Origin: Micropterix aruncella
Lineage: Eukaryota; Arthropoda; Insecta; Lepidoptera; Micropterigidae
Length of the DNA: 64,000 nucleotides
Direction: 5' to 3'
NCBI GenBank assembly: GCA_944548615.1
Contig: OX155971.1
Coordinates: 24,448,782-24,512,781 of the forward strand
The position numbers and the translations under genes are program-made. The notes under the pieces were generated by a model. That model saw only the letters and a program-made list of their open reading frames with translations. It searched no databases and was not told where the DNA came from. Position 1 is the first letter of the stretch; each line of letters opens with the position of its first letter. Below are positions 21,975 through 35,169 of the stretch, one piece after another.

Positions 21975-22062
21975 GATATAAACGAATTTCACGCGGTAAA
22001 TTCGTTTCTATCCTATTTATAATGTTAAACAACCGTGATAGTCTTCGATTTTATAATAAGTT
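21975..22062 (+). repeat. Fragment of hairpin element H
   Basis: AATTTCACGCGGTAAATTCG, TTTCTATCCTATTTATAATG and GATAGTCTTCGATTTTATAA repeat the right-hand part of the element at 54433-54647. The palindromic core is missing here. Confidence 0.65.
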
Positions 22063-22066
22063 ATTT

Positions 22067-22460
22067 TAGTAACACCTTGAAGTGGGTGATTTAGTACGAG
22101 CAAATAAGCAACTTTAGATACATTTGCGTAAAATGACAGTTTTTTTCTTTTTCGGAAATTGTTGTTTTTTTAAATAGCATAAAAGCGCTGAATGCGATGC
22201 GCTATCTAGCGGTAAGTAAGCGAATATTGATTATTCACGATATTGGACCTACTGCTAAATTACGCAGCTCACTTAACGTTTCTCAAGGTCAAATTTCTTT
22301 TCAAATTCTCAAGGTGAATTTCTCAAGGTCAAATTTCTAAGGTCAAATTTCAAAGTCGAAGTTTAAATTTACAAAACCTAAAAAATGTAAATAAAATGTT
22401 TTTTTTTTCACAAATTTCGGTCAAAACTTGCTTGTTTTCGTCACTAATAAAAAAACACTG
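22067..22460. mobile_element. MITE M3, diverged copy
   Basis: The left end is ACACCTTGAAGTGGGTGATT then AGTACGAGCAAATAAGCAAC; the right end has CAAAACTTGCTTGTTTTCGT. The palindromic centre is CTATCTAGCGGTAAGTAAGC against CCTACTGCTAAATTACGCAG. A CTCAAGGTCAAATTTC unit has been locally duplicated at about 22283-22350. Confidence 0.6.
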
Positions 22461-23169
22461 GTAGAATCACATGGTGGAACGAGAACTGCGGAACATAATC
22501 CGTCCGGTTAATTCTGTGGATTGCTACAGATTTTCCGCGGGTCATAGGCGTTTTTTTGCCATACTGAATTGCGTACACAACAAATAGCAAAATACCGAAA
22601 ATTCCACCGCCTGGCCTAAAACTATTAAATTAATAGTGAAAAGTGTTTATGCATTGTACGCTTATGTAGTGTACGCATTGACTTCAATCATTTAGAACTG
22701 TACTAACCTGTTTTTGAATGCAAATAAAAACCACTAGATCCACACAATCGACAGGCGAATACGCATGTTTTACCGTGTCTTAGAACGTTTTACACTTTTT
22801 ATTTTATAACACTTCACTAAACTTTATGTAGGTAGTTTAATTACATTTTATTTAAAAATCGCGGCACTCAACATTGTCAGGCCTCAGCTGACCGACACTA
22901 AGAGTAGGTCACGGTCACAGACTTATTAGGAACTAGTCTCATGGTCAAATTCAATAATAAACAAGCTATCCCACCCCCACGCGTGCCCACGCCGCGCAAC
23001 GATGACGTTGCCAGTAAAGACAAATTCTTTCAATGCGCAGATTGCGAGCAGAGATATTAAAAATAAAGATTGTTATAAGGAAATATTATGTAATAAGAAT
23101 TGCTTACGTTTTTAACAATGGCCAACCTTTTTACAACCTTGCAATGTTTGTCAGTATGTTTGTTTAGGT
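22461..23169. other. Unassigned stretch
   Basis: AT-rich, with a GC-richer patch near 22965-23010. No features could be supported. Confidence 0.35.
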
Positions 23170-23410
23170 GAAATCTTGCAAGTAGAATTAAAACCACTTC
23201 CGCTTATCCTGTGAAGTTGAAATTTTACAAGTTGGTTCAGTTCCAATAACAATGCAATTTTATGGTGAACATGACCTGATTCTGCTTCCAGGATTGGCTC
23301 CCGACGAGGGGACTCCTCAACTGTCAACAGCACAGAAACGAAATTTTGTTAACGTATTCAATTATGAAGTTCCTCTGTGGTATAGCTGCTGCATCCAGTT
23401 TTGGCTCGGG
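23170..23410 (+). repeat. Dispersed repeat family Z, forward copy
   Basis: GACGAGGGGACTCCTCAACT, GTCAACAGCACAG, AATTTTGTTAACGTATTCAA and TATGAAGTTCC recur in reverse, twice in tandem, at 35170-35490. Function and class are unknown. Confidence 0.55.
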
Positions 23411-23459
23411 ACAGAGCATTTTAATAAAAGCTTGTATTTAAAAATGTGTTTTTACTACT

Positions 23460-24110
23460 AACTTATTACCATGGCCCATCGACATATGATCCCATATGGG
23501 CCTTTCGCGCTCGAAAATGACCTCTTTAAATGCACTACTGAAATCCGACCAGTAGTAGTTTGGTCGCAGTTCGCTAACATACAGCCGACCGTTTCCGGTG
23601 TGAGACCTGCCGCGAAGAATATCGGCGCGCTATTCTCTCGCATACTGTTCAATTTATTGCTCTCTCTGTCACATGATTTACGAGCAAAGGAAATGTGGAG
23701 CCAACTTATTTGTATGTGAGGGCATATCTAGTTAATATATCGATGCCATGGCCTACGTTTTCAAGCTGATCCGGGAAAGAGTTGATAAACCTAGCATACT
23801 AGCCAAGGTTTGACTCTTTGTTTCGGATATTTATAAGCAATCTCGGTCACATGCTGTATTTGCGGAGTCGTCCTCGGGAACCAATCATAATCAATGGAGT
23901 CTGCTTACGGGTGACTTGGGTTCTATAAATGCACTGTGTTTGGTCAGACCTGGATATTTTTACAGCGAAGTCACATCTCTTAAATGTGTGGGCTTTGTGC
24001 TTGTTGTTTATGTCAGAATAAAATCGATTGTTTTTATTATACCATTTAGTTTTTTCTTTATTCCTAATACCTGTAATGGAGAAGTAATTAAGTGCTTAAT
24101 TTAAAACATG
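23460..24110 (+). promoter_or_regulatory. Possible solo LTR or promoter-like region
   Basis: Inside a block less AT-rich than its surroundings, TCTATAAATGCACTG (TATA-like, about 23919) is followed 20-25 bp later by GGTCAGACC, an initiator-like site, and 70 bp later by AGAATAAAATCG, a possible polyadenylation signal near 24016. This order would suit a solo LTR, but I cannot find TG...CA ends with a target duplication. The frames at 23471-23719 and 23916-24104 have no motif. Confidence 0.2.
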
Positions 24111-25008
24111 TTGTGTATGCAATTACAACATTTTTAATGTTTATATTTATGTTTATTTACATCTCAATGGATTGGTCTTGACTATCAAGTTGATTTGTTT
24201 AGAAAAGAAATAGATAAATAAATCCATTATCGTTAAAATATAAATCCTAACAGGAGTACTGTAACTTATCAGACTGATTAAATTTAAAAAAAAAAACAAT
24301 TAAAATGTTTGATTACTTCATCAGTATAGGTTTTCATCATTTCAAAAGTTGCGGTATAATTGAACCTTACTAGGGCCGATTGTAATATTGTCAATTGCTG
24401 GACCAAATCTCGATTTGTACTATGTAATCAATAAAAACCAACTCTGGAAACGCATAGAGCATAAATTTGGAATGTGCTATGTTTGGAATGTGCATACTTT
24501 CTTAGTAATTTGTACATTTCGAATTACAAGTCGTTATTTTAAAAGTGTTACTATTGCTCTAGTTCTACTCTACCGTACTTTCACCGTAGGTACCGTTCAT
24601 ACTCATCACCGTGTACAGTATCATGCAGTATCATGTCATCTTAACTTACACATAAAACAAAACAGATTTTACCGCATGATGCTTGTAACATCCGAAGTTG
24701 CCACGTTACGATTCTGCCGCTGATGGGTGTTTGGGATCGAAGGACATTTTTTCATAGCACGGCTTATATTTATGATATAGAAATAAACAAAATTAAGGGT
24801 TTGTCCATGTAAATTGATTTTAGAATTCGGTCGTTTACCTCTTATGACGAGAAAAAAGGCGAGAAAGGTGAGAAACATCACGCGTCCGCCGATATGTCAT
24901 GATATGATTTTAATCGCTCGCGTAATGTAAACTTTTATAAATACTTAGTACTAGTAGGTACTCAATACTAGTAGGTACTCAATACTTAGTAGGTAGGTAG
25001 GTACTTAC
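24111..25008. other. Unassigned stretch with two short repeats
   Basis: It contains the second copy of the short repeat of 21726-21800 (at 24722-24785) and a short tandem built from GTAGGTACTCAATACTAGTA at about 24945-25012. No coding feature is supported. Confidence 0.4.
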
Positions 25009-25560
25009 TCAATGTCGTCTTAAATGGCTATTTACAACCTGTCTACCACCTAACTCGATGCATTTAACGCAGCGCTGCAACGTTGAGTGATGTACCCGCT
25101 CAAAAATCTCAGGATTGTCTCTCAATTTCTGAAAACATTCACGAATACGAATACGCATTTCCGCCAACGTATCGCAAACTGTTCTATAAACTTTATTTTT
25201 TACATATCCCCACAAAAAAAAATCAAGGGGAGTGCGATCAGGAGATCTCGAGGGGAGTGAGATCAGGAATCGACCTATCCATTTTTCGCCAAATAGTTAT
25301 GTTAGTTTCTGGCGAGCTTCAAGTTCCGCTTGCGGAGGTGCTCCACCCAGTTGATATCAAATTTGGTTTAATGTACCAATAGGTAAATTGTCTAAATACT
25401 CGGTGACTGCGCTATTTAAAAGTTCAAGGAACTTTCGTCTGTTGAGGGTTCCCTCAATAAAAATTGGGCCGATCAACGTATTTCCATGCAATGCACCACA
25501 CATTTAACGTCCATCGAAACTGGTGTGCCCGTTCCTTATTTTTCCATAATTTTGAATATA
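25009..25560 (-). pseudogene. Tc1/mariner-superfamily transposase remnant, C-terminal catalytic region
   Basis: Reading the reverse strand, GPIFIEGTLNRRKFLELL, then GGAPPQAELEARQKL, FGEKWIGR, a PRSPDRTPLDFFLWGYVKNK block and finally TLQRCVKCIELGG follow the order of DDE transposases of the Tc1/mariner superfamily. In functional relatives the second acidic residue lies in QQDGAPPH; here the equivalent is QLGGAPPQ, so the catalytic Asp is gone. There are in-frame stops around 25300-25390 and a small duplication at about 25228-25265 (GGGGAGTGCGATCAGGAGAT and GGGGAGTGAGATCAGGAAT). The N-terminal DNA-binding part and the terminal repeats are absent. Dead copy. Confidence 0.75.
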
Positions 25561-26475
25561 AATCGAGCGAGTTTATAACATATTTTTTAAAATTATCAAT
25601 TGCTGCTTATCTGAACCCTAACTAAATGTGGCTCAAATATTTTTAATTGCATAAATGAAATCTTATTTCATAATACTTAAATAATCAGTACAATTCAAAA
25701 TATGAGATCTGGCAACGCTACGACTGGCAAAATTTTCCATTACGCAAGCGAAAACAATCTCCACCACCACCAACACTATAGTCGTTTTGGCTACCTGTAT
25801 ATCGGGCGGCGCAGCGACAGGCGCGGCGGGCTAAATAAAGACCGATTTCAAAGATCGGTGAGTAAAACTAAACGTATGAATAAAACCGTCGGTTTGCTAA
25901 ATAATAAATACGTTTTGAGTTTCAATAATATGTAACCGTTGGTTACGACCCGACAATAGTCGGTTTACTTCATAGAAAATGCGATATAAATGTAACTTCG
26001 GGCGGTAAAAATCAGGCGGTTTCAGGGGGGGATAATCAGGAGTCACCAGGGGGATTCCCGGCTGGCATTAAGATGCTGGCATCAGGCTGTCACCTGTATG
26101 CTGGCGCCTGGCTGTCATCAGGCTTTAGTATACTGTTGCTTTAGTATACTAGTTTAGGTTTAATATACTGTTGCTAAAAGGCCAGCTCCAGAATGCTGGC
26201 ACCAAGTTAGCACGAGGATGGTGGCGCTTGTTTAGGTCTAGGATGCTGATCCACCGATCTCGGTTACATACGTTTACTTTTAATTATCGAAATTGGCCTT
26301 AAGCCAGCAAGGTGAATAAACTGATAATTAAGGACAAGTTTGTATTGGGATCTGCGGAATCTTTAACTATTTATATCTAAAAAACGGCTCGTACGATTTT
26401 ACTCAAATTTTCAGTATTTGTTCACATAAACTGACTTTACACGTTAAAAAAAATAAAGCCCGACTTTACATCACA
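25561..26475. other. Unassigned stretch with degenerate short repeats
   Basis: CACCAACACTATAGTCG to AGACCGATTTCAAAGATCGG is GC-richer. From about 26055 to 26230 degenerate units of GATGCTGGCATCAGGCTGTC and TTTAGTATACTGTTGC recur. A weak inverted repeat links AGATCGGTGAGT (25853) and CACCGATCTCGG (26252). It might be a remnant of a mobile element; no protein motif is seen. Confidence 0.3.
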
Positions 26476-26571
26476 CACGGTATATATATATATATATATA
26501 TACCTATATATATATATATATATAATATAATATATATATTATTATATTATATATATATATATATATATAAT
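26476..26571. repeat. Imperfect (TA)n at the Penelope 5' junction
   Basis: TA dinucleotides with small interruptions run directly into the open frame of the Penelope-like element. The element's N-terminal coding part is replaced by this tract. Confidence 0.8.
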
Positions 26572-28650
26572 TTAAGATGGCGCGAATTTTGGCATTCAAA
26601 TCAAAAGAATAACAATAATAATATTAAATTACACAATGCACTAGCTAAATTTCGTCCACACTCCAATAAAGAACCCCCTCCATTACCAAAAAATCATCCG
26701 GTAGAAAATTTTATTACTATTTTATTAAACAAAGTAACACAGCCATCTTTTCTAAATAGCCTCAAGCCAACATCAAACTTGTCAGTAGATGAACGTGCAG
26801 CTCTTGAGAGTCTTAGCAAGGATACCAGCATCGTCATTTTGCCGGCTGATAAAGGTTCCACTACTGTCATACTTAACAAAACTGACTATGTTACTGAAGG
26901 CTTGAGACAACTTAGAGATGAAACTTTCTATAAAAAACTATCTAGAGATCCAAACAAAAATTTTGCAGTGAAAATAAAAAAATATATTGAACAAAATAAA
27001 TCAAATGAAAAATTATCAGACGAAGATGTTAAAACTTTAATTCCTGATCCTATCAGAACTCCAAATTTTTACCTATTACCTAAAATTCACAAGCCTAATA
27101 ATCCTGGACGACCAATAGTCGCAAGCTTTAACTCTCCGACAGAAAGAATTTCGGCTTTTGTAGATTATTTTTTACAACCTTTTGTGAAAAATCTAAATTC
27201 TCATATCAAAGACAGCTATCATTTTATTGATATTTTAAAGAATACTGTAATTCCAAAGTCAGACGACCTATTATTTGTTACTATTGACGCCATATCCCTG
27301 TATACCAATATTCCTCATAATTTAGGATTGGAAGCCATTTCTTATTTTCTTGATGAGAGACCTCATCCTCAAATACCTTCTACGGATTTTCTTTGCAAAT
27401 TAGCCGAGTTTGTCTTAACGTGTAATGCTTTCTCCTTTGAAGATGAATTTTATCTTCAAATTAAAGGGACTGCTATGGGCACGCGAATGGCCCCTTCGTA
27501 TGCCAACCTTTTCATGGGATTATTCGAGCAAAATTTTCTTCAAACGCAAAATTTAAAACCCATATTATGGTATAGATTTATTGACGACATAGTAATGATT
27601 TGGCCACACGGACAAACTACTCTAACAACCTTTCTTGACGACCTAAATAATTTTGGCCCTTTGAATTTCACTCATACCATTTCTAAATCACAAATTACTT
27701 TCTTAGATGTTGATTTAACAATTTCCGAAGGTAAAATTAAAACCGCGATTCATATAAAACCTACAAATAAAGAACAGTATTTACACTTTGATAGCTGTCA
27801 TCCATTTCACACCAAGAGATCCATTCCCTACTCAATGTCCATTCGCGGACACCGTTTAGTTAACAACAAAGAAAATTTAGATAAATATCTCAATAATCTA
27901 AAGCAATCTCTTCTTGAAAGAAAATACCCTGCTCCTCTATTGGATAAACATATTCTAAACTCTGAAGTAAAATATATACCAAAACCTAAAATTTCTTCAA
28001 ATAAAAATAATAATAATAATAAAATCTTTCTTAGCACCACTTATTTTCCTGGTGCTGAGAAACTGCGAGATATATTATCTGATTTATTCCCCATCATTTC
28101 TAATGATGCATCCACTAAGGATCTCTTAGATTCACCGCCAATTTTATCTTTCCGCAGACCACCTAATATTAGATCAATATTAAACAAAACAAAAAATAAT
28201 CAAAATTTCTCTATTGGTAATAATACTTTTGGGCTTCAACCTTGTGGTCGTCCACGTTGTAAAACTTGTCCTCTGTTAGATCTAAGTCCTTTTTTTACCA
28301 GTCCAAATACTACTAATAGTTACAGGGTTCCCTTTCATTGCAGTTGTATTTCAAAAAATATAGTATATCAACTTCTGTGCAGGACTTGTGATGCCTTTTA
28401 TATCGGTGAAACAACAACACCACTTAATATTAGACTAAATAATCATAGGGCTAGTGTAGGAAATGAAAGCCAACTCCCAATATCTTTGCATGCCAGGGCG
28501 CATAATTTATCTTTTGATCAATGTTTTAAAGTTAAAATAATAAAATGCCTTGGGGATAATGCAAAAGAAAGGGACGTCAAATCTTGGGAATTGGCTTATA
28601 TTTATATTTTAGGCGCTTGCAAAGGTTCCGGTCTCAATAGGCAAAATTAA
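26572..28650 (+). CDS. Penelope-like retroelement RT with GIY-YIG endonuclease, 5'-truncated
   Basis: This is a Penelope-like element protein that would copy its RNA at a nicked target. The frame is open from the (TA)n tract to TAA at 28650. Counting from codon 26779 (a TTG, not a true start), RT motifs are ILPADKGSTTVIL (20-32), FYLLPKIHKP (97-106), motif A FVTIDAISLYTNIP (Asp170), motif B GTAMGTRMAPSYANLFMG (230-247), catalytic YRFIDDIV (Asp269, Asp270) and FLDVDLT (309-315). A Cys cluster CGRPRCKTC (489-497) precedes a GIY-YIG endonuclease: VY (529-530), YIG (541-543), Arg552 and Glu604. No in-frame stop or frameshift is visible across 690 codons, so the copy looks young. No in-frame ATG starts it; the N-terminus and any 5' pLTR are lost. 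Domain order matches canonical GIY-YIG Penelope elements. Confidence 0.93.
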   Translation, partial: LRWREFWHSNQKNNNNNIKLHNALAKFRPHSNKEPPPLPKNHPVENFITILLNKVTQPSFLNSLKPTSNLSVDERAALESLSKDTSIVILPADKGSTTVILNKTDYVTEGLRQLRDETFYKKLSRDPNKNFAVKIKKYIEQNKSNEKLSDEDVKTLIPDPIRTPNFYLLPKIHKPNNPGRPIVASFNSPTERISAFVDYFLQPFVKNLNSHIKDSYHFIDILKNTVIPKSDDLLFVTIDAISLYTNIPHNLGLEAISYFLDERPHPQIPSTDFLCKLAEFVLTCNAFSFEDEFYLQIKGTAMGTRMAPSYANLFMGLFEQNFLQTQNLKPILWYRFIDDIVMIWPHGQTTLTTFLDDLNNFGPLNFTHTISKSQITFLDVDLTISEGKIKTAIHIKPTNKEQYLHFDSCHPFHTKRSIPYSMSIRGHRLVNNKENLDKYLNNLKQSLLERKYPAPLLDKHILNSEVKYIPKPKISSNKNNNNNKIFLSTTYFPGAEKLRDILSDLFPIISNDASTKDLLDSPPILSFRRPPNIRSILNKTKNNQNFSIGNNTFGLQPCGRPRCKTCPLLDLSPFFTSPNTTNSYRVPFHCSCISKNIVYQLLCRTCDAFYIGETTTPLNIRLNNHRASVGNESQLPISLHARAHNLSFDQCFKVKIIKCLGDNAKERDVKSWELAYIYILGACKGSGLNRQN

Positions 28651-28836
28651 TAAGGTTTATCATATTATTATCATAATCATCAAATGCTTTTTCTTTTAAT
28701 TTATAATCATTCATTTTAAAATAACGTTTTGCACGGTTGGTTATGGTACCTTAACTAAATCGTGTAAAATATTATTAATCCATTTCTTTTTGTTCGATTC
28801 CTTGAATTTAAATTTTCAACGAATTGTTCGATTTCA
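28651..28836 (+). other. 3' UTR of the Penelope-like element
   Basis: AT-rich non-coding sequence between the stop codon and the hammerhead-like/pLTR region. Confidence 0.6.
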
Positions 28837-30424
<1,588 letters not shown>

Positions 30425-30862
30425 GGGGGAGTCTAGAAGCAGTACTGTTTCCTATAGAGCGGGGGTAGTTGCGGACCTTACGGCGACTGCTAATGAAAAG
30501 ACCATCGGCTACCCGATCCTGGGTGAACAGCCGGGCAAAGGATGCCGTGGTCCGCGATAGATTCGGTGTACATCGTTTCACCGCTTCGTAACGGAGAGGA
30601 CCGCGCAAGCGACCTCGAACTCGTAACCAATCGAGAGACTGGAGTAATCTTGGAAGTAAGGGCGTGAGTGTAAGCCCGCTGGGTGACACTCCTGGCTATG
30701 TCGCGGTTAAGGTGTTGGCCTCTTACGGGTTTGTGGCGGAGCTAGACGGTGGACTGTTTTTGTCCTAAGTCTTCTGCGCTCACTCCAGGGAGATAGAACG
30801 ACCAATCGTTAAAACTTTCTGAGGTGACGGGTTCGCCCACTGTAGTCGACAACTCTAGTTGT
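30425..30862 (-). mobile_element. Family S, young S1 fragment abutting the Penelope hairpin
   Basis: A well-preserved reverse S1: GGGGGAGTCTAGAAGCAGTA at the inner end, CCTATAGAGCGGGGGTAG, GATAGATTCGGTGTACATCG and the outer end GTAGTCGACAACTCTAGT. S2 is absent and the inner end starts exactly where the Penelope hairpin stops, so the Penelope insertion or a rearrangement removed it. Confidence 0.8.
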
Positions 30863-31308
30863 ATATCGGTAGCAAACGGTTTCGTGCAGTTTGGGCATAG
30901 AATTCAATTTGTTTTCGAATCGGCCAAACTCATGATTCAGCTCCTATTCAGACCGTGTGGAAGGTTACCCCGGATAAGGCTCGCATCTCAGGCCTCATAA
31001 CTGGTCAATCGGTTTCTCCTGGTGGCATTGCCTCCCGGCGTTACTGGACAGTTTGCGCACCGTTCAGCGACGCCACTCAGTTGTGCACTGTGACTAATTG
31101 CTGAAGGAGTCTGGAGACTATAGAAATATACTGTCTCCTAAGCAGCGGGTGTGGATGATGACCTGTTGTCATGCAATTCTTGATACGACCTATTAGCCGC
31201 CCGATCCCTAGTGGTATGGCGGGCAAAGGACGCTAAGGTCCGCGATAAATTCTTATTCAGTCACCGCTGTAATACAACAGGTAGAGGCCGCGTAAGCGAC
31301 TTTGGTCC

Positions 31309-31322
31309 TGTAACAAGTCGGT
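31309..31322. repeat. Left target duplication of S composite C3
   Basis: TGTAACAAGTCGGT, identical to 32490-32503. The sequence belongs to the old S unit that was hit. Confidence 0.9.
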
Positions 31323-32489
31323 GCGGAGTTAGGGAGCTAACGGGCCCATGATGGGTTGGCCACGAAGACCCATGTGATCAGGGTCGGTCACACTCAGGAG
31401 TCAACACCCATCCGACGGCCTCCACGCACGGGGTGCGAACCTGTGTAGGACTCTGGCCCTGGTCAGTTTCCCCTGGGAATCAAACCTCTGGCGCTCCTGG
31501 ACGGTCTGCGCACCGTGCGGCGCAAGCCAATCGATTGTGCACTCTGACTAACATCTTGCGGTGTCAACTACAACGGGCGAGCCCGTCACCACAGGACGTT
31601 TTAACGATTAGTCGTTCTATCGCCCTACAGTGAACGTAGAAGACTTTGGACAGTAATTCTACGTCCAGCTACGTCACAACCCGTGAGAGTCCAACGCCTT
31701 ACCGCGAGTGAGCCAGGAATAAACCCGGCGGGCTCGAGATACTCGCGCCCTCACTTCCAATTGTGACCAGATTTCTCCGGTCTCTCGATTGGTTCCGAGT
31801 TCGAGGTCGCTTGCGCGGTCCTCTCCCTTACGAAGCGGTGAAACGGAGTGCACCGAATCTGTCGCGGACCAAGGCGTCCTTTGCCCGACTCTGAACCGGG
31901 ATCGGATGGCCAATGGTCATTTCAAGAGCAGTCGCCGTAAGGTAGACAACTGCCCCCGCTCTGTAGGAAACAATACAGTTTCCAGACTCCCCCGATTGTT
32001 AGTCGGAGAGCGCAATCGATTGGCTTGCGCCGCTCGGACTAACAGTCGGGGGAGTCTGGAAGCTGTATTGTTTCCTATAGAGCGGGGGTGGTTGCGTACC
32101 TTATGGCGACTGCTCTTGAAATGACCATTGGCCATCCGATCCTGGGTAAGAGGCGGGCAAAGGATGCCCTGGTCGGCGATAGATTTGGTACTCACCGTTT
32201 CACCGCTTCGTAAGGGAGAGGACTGCGCAAGCGACCTTGAACTCGGAACCAATCGAGAGACCGGAGAAATCTGGTCACAATTGGAAGTTAGGGCGCGAGT
32301 GTCGGGCCCGCCAGGTAACATAACTGGCTATGTCGCGGTAAGGCGTTTGTCTCTAACGGGTTGTGGCGTAGTTAGACGGTGGATTGTTTTTGTCCAAAGT
32401 CTTCTAGGCTCACTGCAGGTCGATAGAATGACTAATCGTTAAAACTTCCTGTGGTGACGGGCTCGCCCGTTGTAGTCGTCAACCCAAGT
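31323..32489 (-). mobile_element. Family S composite C3 with perfect 14-bp target duplication
   Basis: S2 reversed (31323-31540), S1 forward (31554-32005), a truncated S2 (to about 32036), then S1 reversed (32037-32489). The flanks are TGTAACAAGTCGGT at 31309-31322 and 32490-32503, identical, with different bases beyond. Compared with C1 and C2 the inner S2 is cut to about 30 bp. The target is an older S unit. Confidence 0.9.
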
Positions 32490-32503
32490 TGTAACAAGTC
32501 GGT
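32490..32503. repeat. Right target duplication of S composite C3
   Basis: An exact second copy of the 14 bp at 31309-31322. Confidence 0.9.
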
Positions 32504-32770
32504 AGGAAGGAGGTATCCTGATGGTTAATTCCAGATGGATATAATATCCTTCTAAATTAGTGGGCATGGGGCGAGGCTGCCCGCTAGGTACCTTTCCCGG
32601 TGCCGCGTCGTAAGGCGTTGGCTTTTGTCGGTCATGTTAGCATAGCTAGACAGTAGATTTGTATTGTCACTAAGTCTTCTACGCTCATCCCATGGCTGAA
32701 AGAACGAGCACATATCATTATACCAGCCTGGGGTGACGGGTTCGCAGTTCTAGTCGACACCGCCTCAATG

Positions 32771-34300
32771 CATATCAAGTAAGATTTAAGGGAAAGTGTG
32801 TCGCGGTTTTCCCACGGTAGTTCGAAATGCAATGCTTTATACATTATAAATGAACGAACCTATTCTTTATTACAAAATAATCAAGTAATCGTCTGCAGAG
32901 CATAAATAAGCATGTTTAGGTATGAAAGTCAATACATGGAGTGCGAAGTCGTATGCTGATTACTATTTAAATTATTTTTTTCTTTCAGAGGCCGCGAAGT
33001 CTCCTGCGTCGCTGAACGAAACGCTGAATTTCGTCGTTATGTGCATCTGTTTTCCGCTCGCTTTTTTATCTCTCGCGCGTGCCGTCATATAAATATGAGC
33101 AATCGTACGCAAGTTGCCAGTGTCCCGCTGGCTGCGGCGTGGAGCTCATGCTTGACGTCGTCGTAAATTATTACCTCTTATTTTTTTCAATCGACCCCTG
33201 TGGGTCGTGGAGTACTAGAAATGATGTAGATAATATATCAGGCCGCCCTGAAACGCTTCGAATACAATTTCACAATTTTCTGCAATACCAGCGTTGTATT
33301 GCGTAGCACTTGTGATCTCGAAATAAATTCAATGGAATTTGAATCATTTAATCGTGGCAATCAATTTTAAATTACACCCCGTATCGCCGGTTCCAGCCGA
33401 AGGCGTGCGACGGTGAAAAACACAGAGTAGTTGTTAGGCGGATGGTTAATTTCATACTGTTTAATGGGCGAGCTTTTTTAGCCCGTTCGCGTTTACACGG
33501 TGTGCGTACCTATGCAAAAAAGAAGCGTCATTTTTATCTGACACTGTTAATACGCGCCGTTTCCACTACCGCATATTGTGTATTTCGTTACTAATCTATA
33601 CTAAAAACTATTTGTAATACATCAGTTCGAAATCACAAATAAATCGTAAATCGTACATGTGGGTACAGGCGTAAGCCTAGTTAGATATAAGATCTGGCTC
33701 AAGTAGCATGGGTTGGAATGAGTCTTTGATCTAGAATACGACTCCACAATTGTCTCGAATACCGCCGTTGTATTGTGTAAAGCTTGTTTTTGGCATATTT
33801 TGCATATTTTGCATACCTAAAACTCAAAACTGAATTTGGTATTATCTCACTATTGCTTCGGCATGGCGATATATTCATAATATCTGCAAAGGCGGCCATT
33901 CCGCCGTAAAATTTATTTGACGCGGCTGATAAATCAGTCGACTAAAATTTCGGACGCGGTCTCGAAATAAATTCAGTGGAATTTGAATCAATTAATCGCG
34001 GCAATCAATTTTAAATTACAGCCCGTATCGCCGGCCGCTGGTTTCCGCGCACACAACAAAAGGGGTTCTGAAGGGCAAGCGACGTTAACAGGGGGACAGG
34101 GAAAAACCCCTTATTATAAATCAATTTCCATCGGAAGAGCGGCCGCCCGCCCGAGTTTTAATTTCGCGCTGAAAGTTTCGCACTTTACCCCGAACGAGAG
34201 AATTTCACTTGAATCGCGGTATTTTTGCGGTAATCGTTTTATTAAACGGCGATTTCCGTAAGCGTTTTTTAATCATTTAATTTTTTCATTTTTGTTTGTA
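32771..34300. other. GC-richer unassigned region with an internal duplication
   Basis: TTTTTTTCTTTCAG followed by GGCCGCGAAGTCTCC at about 32985 looks like an intron acceptor. The next frame (AAKSPASLNETLNFVV and on, about 35 codons to TAA) might be a terminal exon, with no family recognised. CTCGAAATAAATTCARTGGA and GCAATCAATTTTAAATTACA occur at 33316-33385 and again at 33960-34020, and CTGCAATACCAGCGTTGTATT-like sequence near 33280 recurs near 33760. The base composition differs from the AT-rich flanks, so single-copy host DNA is possible. Confidence 0.25.
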
Positions 34301-35160
34301 GCGCTGAAGAAATACAACAGATATACAAGACATCCTGGTCACCACTCTCCGATGTTCCCAACATCGGGACATGTTGGGGACATCCGCTAGTAGGTGAACA
34401 TCCAATGTAAAGTACTACAAATTACAAATTACAAATTATGTATTGATTTCAAATTGTGAGTAGATTCAATATACAAAAGTCTTAACCTAACTAGGCTGCC
34501 GCCTGTTTCAAGGTAAACAATTTATTTGATTTTTCCTAAGAAATCTATAATATTATATTTATATAAATAAACAAAATCTACATAATGTAACACAAATATC
34601 TTAAATACCTAATTAAAAATTCGTAAGAAAATGTCATGAAAATTGTCAATAATCTATATTTTATTTTAAAACATGATAAAAATTAATATATATTTATTTT
34701 TATTTATGCATTAAAAAGTATTAATGTTTGTTAATAATATACAAAATAAATTCACAAAAATAAAAATGAAATTATATTTAGAAATCATTAATTTATATTA
34801 CTACATATACTATTATGTTTTTATTATAAGGATTTAACTAATAAGGTGTTCAATATCTGAATTTGTACAATTTAAGAGGTAGGTTCTCAAACTATTTTAA
34901 AATTTGTATACAATTTTAATATCTTTAATGTTTGGCGGTAGGCAATTATAAAATGTGGGGGCAAGATAAGAGAAACTGGATTGGCCAAAAGCGGATCTCC
35001 TGAGGGGTATTGCAAAATTTGTTTGTTTCGATCTTCTTGTCACACGAGATTGCTGGCTTTTTATCTGTTCTCCTAACTTACTCTGGAATTTAGTGAGAGT
35101 TGTGTACTAGGTGTGTACTAGTAGTGGAAGAACTAGGTTTAAAGTGTATTTTAATTAAAT
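34301..35160. other. AT-rich stretch, nothing recognised
   Basis: AT-rich sequence with a short tandem of ACAAATT units near 34418-34440. No gene is recognised. Confidence 0.4.
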
Positions 35161-35169
35161 ATTAAACAA

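Larger units (their letters stand above)
30915..32770 (-). mobile_element. Family S, old unit D3 interrupted by composite C3
   Basis: An old reverse S2-S1 unit: S2 from about 30915 (CTGGACAGTTTGCGCACCG, CTCAGTTGTGCACTGTGACT), S1 from 31100 (CTGTCTCCTAAGCAGCGGGT, GGACGCTAAGGTCCGCGATA). It breaks at 31322 and resumes at 32504 (GTCTTCTACGCTCATCCCAT, GGTGACGGGTTCG) to end near 32770. Removing 31323-32489 and one copy of the 14-bp repeat restores a continuous unit. Confidence 0.8.
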
